A program made the position numbers and the translations under genes. This document shows, in pieces, positions 54,403 to 63,361 of a stretch of 64,000 nt of DNA. How positions within the stretch are numbered: the first letter of the stretch is position 1; every line of letters begins with the position of its first letter. The notes under the pieces were generated by a model. That model ran no database searches and was not told the DNA's origin. It worked only from the letters and a program-made list of their open reading frames with translations. The DNA comes from Ruminococcus sp. (lineage in GTDB: Bacteria > Bacillota > Clostridia > Oscillospirales > Ruminococcaceae): assembly GCF_016287535.1 (NCBI RefSeq), contig NZ_JAEFAJ010000005.1:1-64000 (forward strand), given 5' to 3'.

Positions 54403-55023
54403 ATGACCAACAATGACGTCCTCAGAGCAGTAGACGAGCAGGCAAAGGCTGACTGTGAAAGCGGTCTCACAAGTGATCTTTATGACATAAACAAGGACGG
54501 AAAGATCAACGGATTTGATACGTATTCCTTCATACTTTATGTATCAGACCTTCGTAATGGCATAACCGCTGAAAACAGCGTTCTTCCTGTAGACCAGTGG
54601 AACTTTATAGATACAAAGGTCGATCTTGACAATGATGATATCGCAGGCACATTTGTTGATTTCACGATCTTTACGTATGTAACAGGCTTCCTTGATGATG
54701 TGTCTGACTATGAGCTGGATATATACTATCTTGAACTTGTTGAGAAGAAGGGGCTTACAGATCTCAGCGATATCAGACCGTATATTGAAAAGCTCTGCGA
54801 GGACAAGGAGACAGGAGATGTCGATTTTGACGGAATGGTTACTGCTGCTGACGCAAGTCAGGTACTTCACTATTATTCTCAGTTGTCTGTTGATGAAGAG
54901 GTAAGTCTTGTGACCGAATCTATGATGCAGTATATGGCTGACTGCAATGTGGACGGTATAGTAGACAGCGTTGACGCATCCGCGATCCTTGCGGCTTATG
55001 CTCAGAATTCTGTTCTGAGCTGA
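54403..55023 (+). CDS. Dockerin-containing protein fragment of unknown function
   Basis: 206 aa. Early EF-hand-like repeat (DLYDINKDGKINGFDTYSFI, ~25-48), an acidic middle region, and a C-terminal dockerin (GDVDFDGMVTAADASQVLHY; ADCNVDGIVDSVDASAILAAY) of the subtype seen in the lyase at 45 kb. The reading frame extends upstream through YTAIKDYEY to the junction with the sigma-factor remnant, so the true N-terminus, including any signal peptide, is lost. The weak AAGGA site before the ATG makes translation uncertain. Best explained as the 3' part of a gene joined to the sigma gene by a deletion. Confidence 0.6.
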   Translation: MTNNDVLRAVDEQAKADCESGLTSDLYDINKDGKINGFDTYSFILYVSDLRNGITAENSVLPVDQWNFIDTKVDLDNDDIAGTFVDFTIFTYVTGFLDDVSDYELDIYYLELVEKKGLTDLSDIRPYIEKLCEDKETGDVDFDGMVTAADASQVLHYYSQLSVDEEVSLVTESMMQYMADCNVDGIVDSVDASAILAAYAQNSVLS

Positions 55024-55091
55024 GGGGCTATTTTTTTAAAGCAATACAGTTGATATTTGGGATGTTCATATAGATTCTTTTTATGATCAAG

Positions 55092-55130
55092 ACTGAGGGA
55101 GGACCTTTTTAAAAAGGGTCCTCCCTCAGT
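55092..55130 (+). terminator. Terminator after the dockerin fragment
   Basis: CTGAGGGAGGACC and GGTCCTCCCTCAG arms with complementary T5/A5 inside; very stable. It lies in the 320-bp gap before the lipoprotein gene. Confidence 0.85.
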
Positions 55131-55224
55131 CTGTATGGCTTTTCTTTATGCGTTTAAGCAGTCTGAACTGTAACCGCTTCGCCGTGGAACTGTATTTCCG
55201 GATATGACAAAAGGTGTTGAGCTG

Positions 55225-55253
55225 TTGCCATTTGCCTGATAATATGGTATAAT
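55225..55253 (+). promoter_or_regulatory. Promoter of the lipoprotein gene
   Basis: TTGCCA (55225-55230), 17 nt, TATAAT (55248-55253). Confidence 0.7.
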
Positions 55254-55343
55254 TCTAATGTCAGCAAGGGCTGAACAGAATCCTGGTAAAAGGAAGAAAA
55301 ACGAATGGACAGATCAGGTCCGTATGTATCCGGGGGAGACAAT

Positions 55344-57410
55344 ATGAATAAACGTATTTTTGCAATAATGGCTGCTGCAGCGATATTAAGCACAGTTTCG
55401 TGCAGCAGGGTCATGCCGTCAGGTAACAGGTCTGAGCCTGTTACAGCCCCTGCGGCTGAAACGACAGCTGCTGAAACTGTGACCGGTACCACTGCTGTAG
55501 CGATACCGCTCATGCCGCCAATGACAGAGCCTTACCAGTATTTTGAAGGCTTTGATGTTTCCGGAAGTGTCCGGAGCGTCTTCAATGGCTCTGATAATAC
55601 AATTGCTGTTCAGGCGGACGATTATGAAACAGGAATGAGCAGCTGCTATGTGTTTGATCCGGTATCAGACAAGATGATAAGAAGTATACAGCTTCCGGAC
55701 ACTAATTATAGGCTGCGCGGAATGTTCAGTAATGGTACCGTGATAGTTGAAAAAATGGCTGAAAAGCCGACACTGCATATGTATCCGGAAGGCAGCAGCA
55801 AGCCTGTGGAGATAATAATCAGTTCGGATTATTATGCGGATTTTACAGTTGACATGATGAACGATCTTGTATACTGGTATGACCGTGATGAAAAAAGCAT
55901 TATGCAGGTAAATGATTCCGGAAAGATAAGCAAGTATATGTCATGTGACAGATACTGGGACTTCTGTCAGTTCAGCTATGACGGCGAAATGTTTTTTGAA
56001 GCGGCGGAGATATCCGAGAATACACTGGACGGTATTGAACGCGGAATATATTCATTGTCGGACGGCAGCAGGATAACCGGCGTCCCGGTCGGTACGGGCA
56101 GTATTGTCTTCACTAAGGATAATGTTACTGCGGTGCGCTTTGATCTGGACGCAAACGGTGAGGGAAGCAGCACTTACCTGAGTGTAGCAGATAAGAACAG
56201 CGGCAAAGCGGAAAAAGCATACAGACTGCCTTTGGATCAGTTTGCGAACCTTGAGTTCAAAGGAAGTTCAAAGAGCGATCACGGTATTGCGATAAGTTAT
56301 AATTCAGGTATGTTCAGCGATTTCAGAGACGTGTACCTTATAGACTTTAAAAAGGGCATGGCTGTAAATACAGGCATTGAGCTTTCGTCAGACGTTCAGA
56401 ATATCAGCTGCTGCTATTCTGAGAATATTGGTCGCTGGTTCATCGGACTGACCCGGACGGGCAACAGTAACGGAAGCCGTTCTCTTCTTATGCTTGACCC
56501 GGATATGTTTGAATTTGACACAGAACTGGAAAGCTCGGAGGTCTGGAAAAATGATGATCACGAGTTCACTAAGGCAGGGGAGGGATTCTCTCAGATACGA
56601 AAAGAAGCTGATAAGATCGAGAGTGAATTCGGAGTGCGTATACTTGTCGGCGATGAAGTAATGAATTCGGAAAAGTATTCACAGTATTCATTCATCTCTA
56701 CAGAAGAAAACACTGACAGTTATGTGATCGAGAATGAAATGAATAATGTCATGGAGCTCAGAAAGACTCTTTCGCTTTATCCAAAAGGGTTCTTCCGCCA
56801 TTTCAGGACAAACGGAAAATGCGGACTGAGGATAGCGCTTGTCGCGGATTTTGATATACAGGATCCGTTCCGCTTTCATCCGCTGGGAGTTTCGTATAAT
56901 ACAGGCGGCTGGTACGACATTGCCGTAAACAGCAGCACTATGTACGAGTATGGGGGAACTCTCCACCACGAGATATGGCATTCCGCAGAACAGCTTGTAG
57001 GCAAACGCTTCGGGGAGATAGATGAAAAAGAATGGAGAAAGCTTGATCCGGAGGGATTTGATTATTATTATGACTTTGATTCCTATGCCAGCGGTGACAG
57101 ATCTGATGGAAAAGCGCCTCTTCTCTTAACTGATGTCTACCAGATTGAAAAGAACTATGATATCCCGTATTTTATATCAGATTACAGCCTTCTGACACCT
57201 ATGGAGGACCGTGCGACGATCATTGAGCAGATGTTCCAGTGGTATTACGATGAGGAAACAGACGAAATGTATATGATCGGTGAAGATGAGCTGAGAAAAT
57301 ATCCTCACCTTGCGGCAAAACTGGATTTCCTCGCAGACTGGTCCGAACAGGAGTTCGGCTGCGTTTACTGGGAGGAGATGCTGCGGAACATGGAAAAGGC
57401 TGCTGCATGA
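55344..57410 (+). CDS. Lipoprotein with probable zinc-metallopeptidase domain
   Basis: 688 aa. Lipoprotein signal peptide with lipobox STVSC (Cys ~20), Thr/Ala-rich spacer, then a ~330-residue region of repeating short beta-strands that reads like a beta-propeller (...VFDPVSDKMIRSIQLP; SLLMLDPDMF). The C-terminal half (~420-685) holds HHEIWHSAEQ, a HExxH zinc site, plus a possible third ligand further on (EQMFQWYYDEE). Such putative zinc-binding peptidases sit on the outer face of the membrane. GGGGGAG site gives the ATG at 55344. Substrate unknown. Confidence 0.75.
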   Translation: MNKRIFAIMAAAAILSTVSCSRVMPSGNRSEPVTAPAAETTAAETVTGTTAVAIPLMPPMTEPYQYFEGFDVSGSVRSVFNGSDNTIAVQADDYETGMSSCYVFDPVSDKMIRSIQLPDTNYRLRGMFSNGTVIVEKMAEKPTLHMYPEGSSKPVEIIISSDYYADFTVDMMNDLVYWYDRDEKSIMQVNDSGKISKYMSCDRYWDFCQFSYDGEMFFEAAEISENTLDGIERGIYSLSDGSRITGVPVGTGSIVFTKDNVTAVRFDLDANGEGSSTYLSVADKNSGKAEKAYRLPLDQFANLEFKGSSKSDHGIAISYNSGMFSDFRDVYLIDFKKGMAVNTGIELSSDVQNISCCYSENIGRWFIGLTRTGNSNGSRSLLMLDPDMFEFDTELESSEVWKNDDHEFTKAGEGFSQIRKEADKIESEFGVRILVGDEVMNSEKYSQYSFISTEENTDSYVIENEMNNVMELRKTLSLYPKGFFRHFRTNGKCGLRIALVADFDIQDPFRFHPLGVSYNTGGWYDIAVNSSTMYEYGGTLHHEIWHSAEQLVGKRFGEIDEKEWRKLDPEGFDYYYDFDSYASGDRSDGKAPLLLTDVYQIEKNYDIPYFISDYSLLTPMEDRATIIEQMFQWYYDEETDEMYMIGEDELRKYPHLAAKLDFLADWSEQEFGCVYWEEMLRNMEKAAA

Positions 57411-57448
57411 TTAGCCGGCTGCTGCGGAATATATATGTATAAAAATAT

Positions 57449-57490
57449 CGCGAAGGGAGCTTTACTTAGGGAGCTCCCTCCGCGTTTTTT
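57449..57490. terminator. Terminator between lipoprotein and histidine-kinase genes
   Basis: CGCG...GGGAGCT paired with AGCTCCC...CGCG, followed by T6. It lies between convergent genes. Confidence 0.8.
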
Positions 57491-57525
57491 GTTTTTATAT
57501 GAGACGCTGCCGGTAAAGTCCGGGC

Positions 57526-58737
57526 TCAGAGCGGAAGAGTAACACAGAAGGTATTGTGACTGTTCTTGCTTTCAGCCCATATCTTTCCGTTGTGTTCGCT
57601 GACGATACTCTCGGCGATAGATAGTCCCAGACCGTAGCTCTGACCGTCGTTCCTTGCCTGATCCACACGGTAGAAGCGCTTGAAGATATTCTGACAATCT
57701 TCCTTTGAAAGCGGTGCTCCTGCTCCCGAAACGGACAGTATACAGCTTGCAGACTGACGTTTCAGACAGACGGTGACCTTATCCGATTTATCGGAGTATT
57801 TCAGTGCATTGTCAAGCAGAATGGATATTACCTGCCGCAGCTTGTCCTTGTCGCCCTGAACATTTATCCCGTTCTCGACATCAGCCGAGAGCTCCAGATC
57901 ATTTTCGTAAAATAACGGCTCAAACGGCAGTATACTGTCGTTTATCAGCTTACTGTAATCAACGGAGCTGAACTTTACCGGTGCTCTGTTGTTATCGAGC
58001 CTTGCAAGCTCCAGAAGGCTTTCCACCAGTCCTCTCATGCGCTTTGACGTAGAGAGGATATTTTTTGTGAAGCTGTCCCGGTCACTGTCTGTATAGCTCT
58101 TATCGCTCATCATTTCAGCATTCGTCATGATGACAGTGATCGGTGTTTTCAGCTCATGGGAAGCGTCGGCTATGAACTGCTTCTGCTCGTTCCATGTCTT
58201 TTCCACCGGCTTTGTCATCCACTTTGCAAGGAACAGGCTTATCAGAAAGAACACGGCGTATCCTATGAGACCTATTATGATAAAATTGCGGATAAGCCCT
58301 TTCAGCATGGCTTTTTCGCTTGAAATATCAGCAAATACAACGGATTCCGGGAGACCGGGGTCTGATTTCATGTATCTCAGGTCGTATCCGGGGATCACGC
58401 CTATCTGTTCATCGTTTGAACGGGCGATTTCCATGAGCGAGCTGAGCATCTTTTCGTCTGTCAGATCGTAGAAGTCGCTGCCGAATGCTTTCAGTTCGCC
58501 GTTTTCAGATACCATTACCGTAAAAAACGGGAGACGTATATTATCAGGCATATTGTCACGCAAATGCAGCTGCGATGCGTGCGGCGGACGGAATGCCATT
58601 GAACGCATCATCTGTATGCTTTCTCTTTCGATATTATTCTTCGTAAAGTGCATGACAAGTCCGAAGAGAACAAAGAACAGGAGCGTAACGATGGACATTA
58701 TTATCAGTACGAATTTTATCCTCAGCCGCTTCAGCAT
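57526..58737 (-). CDS. Sensor histidine kinase
   Basis: 403 aa. Two membrane helices (~9-31 and ~148-168) enclose a ~115-residue extracellular sensor of unknown type. H-box FIADASHELKTPITVI (phospho-His ~193), N-box QVISILLDNALKYS, G-box YGLGLSIAESIVSEHNG. Its start overlaps the response-regulator stop by 7 bp, so the two are co-translated. Divergent from the polyphosphate/CotH operon, which it probably controls. It could be PhoR-like, but the sensor domain does not settle this. Confidence 0.92.
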   Translation of the reverse strand: MLKRLRIKFVLIIMSIVTLLFFVLFGLVMHFTKNNIERESIQMMRSMAFRPPHASQLHLRDNMPDNIRLPFFTVMVSENGELKAFGSDFYDLTDEKMLSSLMEIARSNDEQIGVIPGYDLRYMKSDPGLPESVVFADISSEKAMLKGLIRNFIIIGLIGYAVFFLISLFLAKWMTKPVEKTWNEQKQFIADASHELKTPITVIMTNAEMMSDKSYTDSDRDSFTKNILSTSKRMRGLVESLLELARLDNNRAPVKFSSVDYSKLINDSILPFEPLFYENDLELSADVENGINVQGDKDKLRQVISILLDNALKYSDKSDKVTVCLKRQSASCILSVSGAGAPLSKEDCQNIFKRFYRVDQARNDGQSYGLGLSIAESIVSEHNGKIWAESKNSHNTFCVTLPL

Positions 58738-59408
58738 TTTTCATCACACTCCAGATGATATCCGAGTCTTCTTACCGCTTCTATCCTCACATCGGAACCT
58801 ATACTTGAAAGCTTTTTCCTCAAAAAACCGACATATACCTCCACATGGTTCTCTACTGCGTTTGAATCATATCCCCATACCTTTGTAAGCAGCGTTTCCT
58901 TTGATATGTGGTTCGTACCCGATACCATAAGCATACGCATGACCTCAAATTCCCTTGCGGAGAGTCTTATGCTGTTATCTCCGCATATCAGTGAGGCAGA
59001 TTCCATATCCAGTCTGGTATTCCCGAATCCGAGCTCGTTCACCTGCGACCCCTGTCTGCGGAGAAGCGCGTTCACACAGGCAAGGAGCTCCCTTGCGTCA
59101 AAGGGCTTTGTAAGATAGTAATCCGCTCCGGAATCAAGTCCCTGAACCCTGTCTGCCACGTCTGATTTCGCTGTCAGCATAAGGATAGGAGTAGTGTTGT
59201 GCTGCTCGCGTATGGACTTTGCCACCTGATAACCGTTCTTTTTAGGGAGCATGATGTCAAGTATTATCAGGTCATAGATATTGAGCATAGCGTACTGCTC
59301 GCCGCTCTCACCGTCGTATACCGCTTCCGCCTCAAATCCTTTTGAGCTGAGCATTATCTTCAGTGAATCAGCAAGCACTTTTTCGTCTTCTATTATAAGT
59401 ATTTTCAA
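58731..59408 (-). CDS. OmpR/PhoB-family response regulator
   Basis: 225 aa. Receiver domain with acidic pocket (IIEDEK), phospho-acceptor Asp in LIILDIMLPKK (~51), the conserved Thr in MLTAKSD and Lys in YLTKPF. The winged-helix DNA-binding domain (~130-222) has LSAREFEVMRMLM and VEVYVGFLRKKL. TTG start with an AGGGGG site 6 nt upstream. First gene of the two-component operon. Confidence 0.93.
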   Translation of the reverse strand: MKILIIEDEKVLADSLKIMLSSKGFEAEAVYDGESGEQYAMLNIYDLIILDIMLPKKNGYQVAKSIREQHNTTPILMLTAKSDVADRVQGLDSGADYYLTKPFDARELLACVNALLRRQGSQVNELGFGNTRLDMESASLICGDNSIRLSAREFEVMRMLMVSGTNHISKETLLTKVWGYDSNAVENHVEVYVGFLRKKLSSIGSDVRIEAVRRLGYHLECDEKC

Positions 59409-59446
59409 GTCGTTTCCCCCTTTCGCCGACTGTTTGCTCTGTATCT

Positions 59447-59475
59447 ATTATAATACATCATACAGCTGAATTCAA
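59447..59475 (-). promoter_or_regulatory. Promoter of the two-component operon
   Basis: TTGAAT (59470-59475) and TATAAT (59447-59452) on the minus strand, 17-nt spacer. Confidence 0.65.
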
Positions 59476-59502
59476 GCTGAAAACAACAGTTTTTTCTGCG
59501 AT

Positions 59503-59530
59503 TTCACTCAACTTTCACTTTGGCTTAACA
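59503..59530. promoter_or_regulatory. Three 11-bp-phased direct repeats resembling a PhoP/OmpR-type binding site
   Basis: TTCACT (59503-59508), TTCACT (59514-59519) and TTAACA (59525-59530), each exactly 11 bp apart. This matches the pattern TT(A/C/T)A(C/T)A with 5-bp spacers known for PhoP boxes. It lies upstream of both the response-regulator promoter and the VTC operon, as expected for autoregulation plus target control by the adjacent OmpR-family regulator. A possible VTC-operon -10 (TATAAT near 59572-59577) follows. Confidence 0.55.
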
Positions 59531-59674
59531 GTGCTCACACGCTTTTTCAGCGTCAATTCAGCATAGGAAGATATAATTTAAGCATAGGATAAGGCGCACA
59601 CAGACAAAAAAAACATTATCGCCCATATTTGTATGTCTGTGTGCGTACCTATGACAATGAAAAGAGGTGAAAAT

Positions 59675-60343
59675 ATGGATTTCAGACACGAGATAAAGCA
59701 CGAGATCAATTACTCGGATATGATAACGATCAGGCACAGACTCAGTACAGTTGCATATACAGATCCTCATACCATAAACGGAAAATACTTTATCCGCAGC
59801 CTTTACTTCGATAATATCGCAGACAAGGCGCTTATGGAAAAGATAAACGGACTCAGCCACCGTGAAAAATTCCGTATCAGGTATTATAACGGTGATACTT
59901 CGGTCATTCATCTTGAAATGAAAAGCAAGATCGATCATCTTGGCAGCAAGGCAAGCGCTCCGCTGACCGCGCAGCAGGCACAGAGTATAGTCGACGGCGA
60001 TACAGCATGGATGCTGGATTCGGAATATCCGCTGGTAAGAGAGCTTTACTCAAAAATGCAGACGCAGGGGATAGCTCCGAAAACCATTGTGGATTATACA
60101 AGAGAGCCATTTATTTTCCCTGCCGGAAATGTCCGCGTCACTCTGGACTACAATGTGCGGAGCGGAATGAGATGTACGGATTTCCTGAACACCGGCTGCG
60201 TGACGGTACCTGTTTCGGATTCTATCATACTTGAAGTTAAATGGGACGGTTTCCTGCCTGATATAATCAGTGACGCAGTTGCCCTTGCTGACAGGCGTGA
60301 GGGCGCATTTTCAAAATATGCAGCCTGTCGTATATACGGATAA
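59675..60343 (+). CDS. VTC-domain polyphosphate polymerase
   Basis: 222 aa. Single VTC domain with basic and acidic tunnel residues: MDFRHEIKHEIN, FIRSLYFDN, HREKFRIRYYN, VIHLEMKSK, VDYTREPF, IILEVKWDG. The family makes polyphosphate from ATP inside a triphosphate-tunnel barrel. Start by AGAGGTG 8 nt before the ATG at 59675; the longer frame has no site. First of three genes (VTC, DUF4956, CotH), a grouping I know from many Firmicutes. It is probably controlled by the divergent two-component system. Confidence 0.9.
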   Translation: MDFRHEIKHEINYSDMITIRHRLSTVAYTDPHTINGKYFIRSLYFDNIADKALMEKINGLSHREKFRIRYYNGDTSVIHLEMKSKIDHLGSKASAPLTAQQAQSIVDGDTAWMLDSEYPLVRELYSKMQTQGIAPKTIVDYTREPFIFPAGNVRVTLDYNVRSGMRCTDFLNTGCVTVPVSDSIILEVKWDGFLPDIISDAVALADRREGAFSKYAACRIYG

Positions 60344-60364
60344 AACAAAAAGGAGTTTTTACAG

Positions 60365-61030
60365 ATGAAAGACATTTTAAAATCAAATTTTCTTGATAAT
60401 ATCACAAGCGTGAGCATTCTTGACATGGCGATAGCGCTGATACTTGCATTCGGACTTGGAATTTTCATATTCCTTGTATACAAAAAGACCTATTCGGGAG
60501 TTATGTATTCGTCAAGCTTCGGTACTACTCTCGTTGCTCTTACCATGATAACAACAGTGGTCATCCTTGCAGTCACAAGCAATGTGGTCCTTTCCCTCGG
60601 TATGGTGGGTGCGCTTTCTATCGTCCGTTTCCGTACCGCGATAAAGGAACCCCTTGATATCGCTTTTCTGTTCTGGTCTATTGCAGTGGGAATCGTCCTT
60701 GCAGCCGGCATGATACCTCTTGCGATCATCGGCAGCATTATCATCGGCGTTATCCTGCTCGTATTCGTTAACCGCAAGTCTCACAGCAATCCTTATATCG
60801 TCGTTGTACGCTGCGACGGACACGACAGCGAGACCAAGGCAAAATCCTTCCTTGACGGAAAGACCGAGAGATGCGTTGTCAAGAGCAAGACTGCTCAGAA
60901 GGGCTCCGTTGAGCTCAATATGGAGATCAGACTCAAGGACGACAACACCGATTTCATCAATACCCTTGCAGATATGGAGGGCGTGAGCAGCGCTGTTCTT
61001 GTAAGCTACAACGGCGACTACATGAGATAA
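60365..61030 (+). CDS. DUF4956 family membrane protein
   Basis: 221 aa. Four membrane helices (~19-38, 50-70, 73-90, 98-137) with the conserved loop SIVRFRTAIKEPLD, then a ~75-residue cytoplasmic alpha/beta domain (IVVVRCDGHDSETKAKSFLD...). Function unknown. It consistently lies between VTC and CotH genes, so it may move or organise polyphosphate or couple it to the CotH protein. AAGGAG site 22 bp after the VTC stop. Confidence 0.88.
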   Translation: MKDILKSNFLDNITSVSILDMAIALILAFGLGIFIFLVYKKTYSGVMYSSSFGTTLVALTMITTVVILAVTSNVVLSLGMVGALSIVRFRTAIKEPLDIAFLFWSIAVGIVLAAGMIPLAIIGSIIIGVILLVFVNRKSHSNPYIVVVRCDGHDSETKAKSFLDGKTERCVVKSKTAQKGSVELNMEIRLKDDNTDFINTLADMEGVSSAVLVSYNGDYMR

Positions 61031-61042
61031 GGGTGTGATACA

Positions 61043-63274
61043 ATGTCAGCACATAAAAACATAGACAGGATATGCATATTTATCACGGCAGTCACAGTTG
61101 TTGTCGCTCTGATATTCTGCAACGGACAGGTATTCGGAATAAAAACCGCAGTCCACGCTGCCGGCTATGAGAACAGGCTGTTCGACAGATCAAGAGTTCA
61201 TACGATCGACATAGTCATAAACGACTGGGATAGCTTTATTGAGGGCTGCGAGAGCGAGGAATATTCAGCCTGCAATGCTGTCATCGACTGTGAGGCAGTA
61301 AAGAATATCGGCATAAGAGCCAAGGGAAACACATCTCTCAGCTCCGTAAAGAATATGAACAGCAGCCGTTACAGCTTCAAGATAGAGTTTGACCAGTACG
61401 AAAACGGCAAGACCTATCACGGACTTGACAAGCTATGCCTTAACAATATCATACAGGATAATACCTATATGAAGGATTATCTCGCTTATACGCTCATGTA
61501 TGATTTCGGCGTGGACTCACCTCTTTGCAGCTATGCCTATATCACAGTCAACGGTGAAGACTGGGGACTGTATCTTGCTGTGGAAGCCATTGAGAACTCA
61601 TTCCTTGAAAGAAACTACGGAAGCAGCTACGGCGACCTCTATAAGCCTGACGCATTGGGCTTCGGCGGCGGAAGAGGAAACGGCAAAGACTTTAGTATGG
61701 GGAATTTTATGAATAAAGAGAGCGAAGATAAAGACAGCTCCGACAAATCAGACGATAATAAAGACAAATCATCAGGCTTCGGTGGCTTTGGCGGCGGAAT
61801 GCCTGACTTCGGAGGAGAGATGCCTGATTTTGGCAATATGCCGGATTTCGGCGATATGTCGCAGTTTGATCCTGAGAATATGCCTGAAGGTTTCGGCGAT
61901 TTCGATCCCTCGAAGATGTTCGGCGGTGACGGAGAAAACTCCGGCAAGAGCGGTTTCGGCGGCTTCGGTATGGGCAGCGACGATGTAAAGCTCAAATATA
62001 TCGATGACGATACCGACAGCTACTCCAATATCTTCAACAATGCCAAAACACCTGTTGATACTGCCGATAAAAAGCGTCTCATCAGGGCACTCAAAGCACT
62101 GTCGGAAGAGACAGACATTGAGACAACAGTTGACGTTGAGGAAGTTATCAGATACTTTGTAGTGCATAATTTCCTTTGCAACGGCGACAGCTACACAGGT
62201 CAGATGATACACAATTACTACCTGTACGAAAAAGACGGTCAGCTTTCTATGATACCCTGGGACTATAACCTTGCTTACGGTTCATTTATGGGAGGAAATG
62301 CGTCATCTTCTGTTAATTCTCCCATAGATACACCTGTGTCGGGAGGTATGAGCGACCGTCCGATGATCGCGTGGATATTCGATAACGAGGAATACACAGA
62401 GCAGTATCACGAGCTTTTCAGCGAATTCCTCAGTGGCGTCGATTTTGAGAAATTGGTTTCTGATACGGCAGAACTTATAGACAAGTATGTTGAAAAGGAT
62501 CCCACAAAGTTCTGCACATATGATGAGTTCAAAACAGGAGTTGAAGCTATAAAGAAATTCTGCACTCTCCGTGCGGAAAGCGTAAGCGGACAGCTTGACG
62601 GTACTATCCCTTCAACTACTGACGGACAGAAAGCCGACAGTTCGGCACTTATTGACACAGACGGACTGAACACATCGGATATGGGTTCGATGGGAGGCGG
62701 CTTCGGCGGCGGTCAGAAAGGCGGCTTTGGCAGAAGCAGCAGAACAGAGAAGTCTGATTCCTCAGAAAAAACCAATAATTCCGGATCAAAGCAGTCTTTT
62801 GACAATTCTGAGTTTTCTGTTAAGATGACAAGCTCAATAAAGCTGCTGGATAACGAAGAAGACAGCAGTTCGCAGAGTAAAAAGCGACAGGGATTTGGCG
62901 GCGGCGAAAAGCCCGGTTTCGGAGGTCAGTCTCCACAGGGCTTCGGCGGAGAAATGCCTGAAGGATTCGACCCCGGCAAAGCTCCGGGAGGCTTCAGCGG
63001 TAACGGAAAAACAGAAGCAGACGGCGATAACAGCAGTGACGGAAAGCAGACAACTGTGAACGATACGGAAGTTACTTCCGCTGAGAACAGCCAGGGTGAC
63101 GCTCCTTCTCAAAGACAGGATGGTTCGAGAAGTGAAGGAAGACCTCAGATGGGAGATTTCTCGCCTATGGGCGGCGGTCAGCAGGCTGACAATAAGACGG
63201 CATATATCCTTCTTGGAGTTTCCGCACTGGTACTTTTGCTTGGCCTTGGATTTGCGGCGAAGTTCAGAAGATGA
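61043..63274 (+). CDS. Membrane-anchored CotH-kinase protein with Gly/Phe-rich inserts
   Basis: 743 aa. N-terminal signal or anchor helix (~12-30), CotH domain (~50-500: IGIRAKGNTSLSSV, GLYLAVEAIENSFL, MIPWDYNLAYGSF). The domain is split by a low-complexity insert (~210-310) rich in GFGGFGGGMPDFGGEMPD-type repeats. A second Gly/Phe/Pro-rich, Ser-rich region (~545-705) precedes a C-terminal membrane helix (YILLGVSALVLLLGLGF) and short basic tail. Probably an extracellular kinase tethered to the membrane. Last gene of the VTC operon, 12 bp after DUF4956. The low-complexity parts may be elastic stalks or self-substrates. Confidence 0.88.
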   Translation: MSAHKNIDRICIFITAVTVVVALIFCNGQVFGIKTAVHAAGYENRLFDRSRVHTIDIVINDWDSFIEGCESEEYSACNAVIDCEAVKNIGIRAKGNTSLSSVKNMNSSRYSFKIEFDQYENGKTYHGLDKLCLNNIIQDNTYMKDYLAYTLMYDFGVDSPLCSYAYITVNGEDWGLYLAVEAIENSFLERNYGSSYGDLYKPDALGFGGGRGNGKDFSMGNFMNKESEDKDSSDKSDDNKDKSSGFGGFGGGMPDFGGEMPDFGNMPDFGDMSQFDPENMPEGFGDFDPSKMFGGDGENSGKSGFGGFGMGSDDVKLKYIDDDTDSYSNIFNNAKTPVDTADKKRLIRALKALSEETDIETTVDVEEVIRYFVVHNFLCNGDSYTGQMIHNYYLYEKDGQLSMIPWDYNLAYGSFMGGNASSSVNSPIDTPVSGGMSDRPMIAWIFDNEEYTEQYHELFSEFLSGVDFEKLVSDTAELIDKYVEKDPTKFCTYDEFKTGVEAIKKFCTLRAESVSGQLDGTIPSTTDGQKADSSALIDTDGLNTSDMGSMGGGFGGGQKGGFGRSSRTEKSDSSEKTNNSGSKQSFDNSEFSVKMTSSIKLLDNEEDSSSQSKKRQGFGGGEKPGFGGQSPQGFGGEMPEGFDPGKAPGGFSGNGKTEADGDNSSDGKQTTVNDTEVTSAENSQGDAPSQRQDGSRSEGRPQMGDFSPMGGGQQADNKTAYILLGVSALVLLLGLGFAAKFRR

Positions 63275-63330
63275 TCTGAACAGCATAGTAATATCAGTTC
63301 CGCATGATGTTGCCGATCATACGGAAGCAT

Positions 63331-63358
63331 AAAAAAAGCGTCCTTTGGACGCTTTTTT
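63331..63358. terminator. Bidirectional terminator
   Basis: A7-GCGTCC/GGACGC-T6 stem between the CotH gene and the convergent membrane-protein gene. Confidence 0.9.
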
Positions 63359-63361
63359 GTT

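Noticed and set aside
54544-54870. 108-codon minus-strand frame opposite the dockerin fragment
   Set aside because: Shadow of the dockerin-coding strand, with no start signals.
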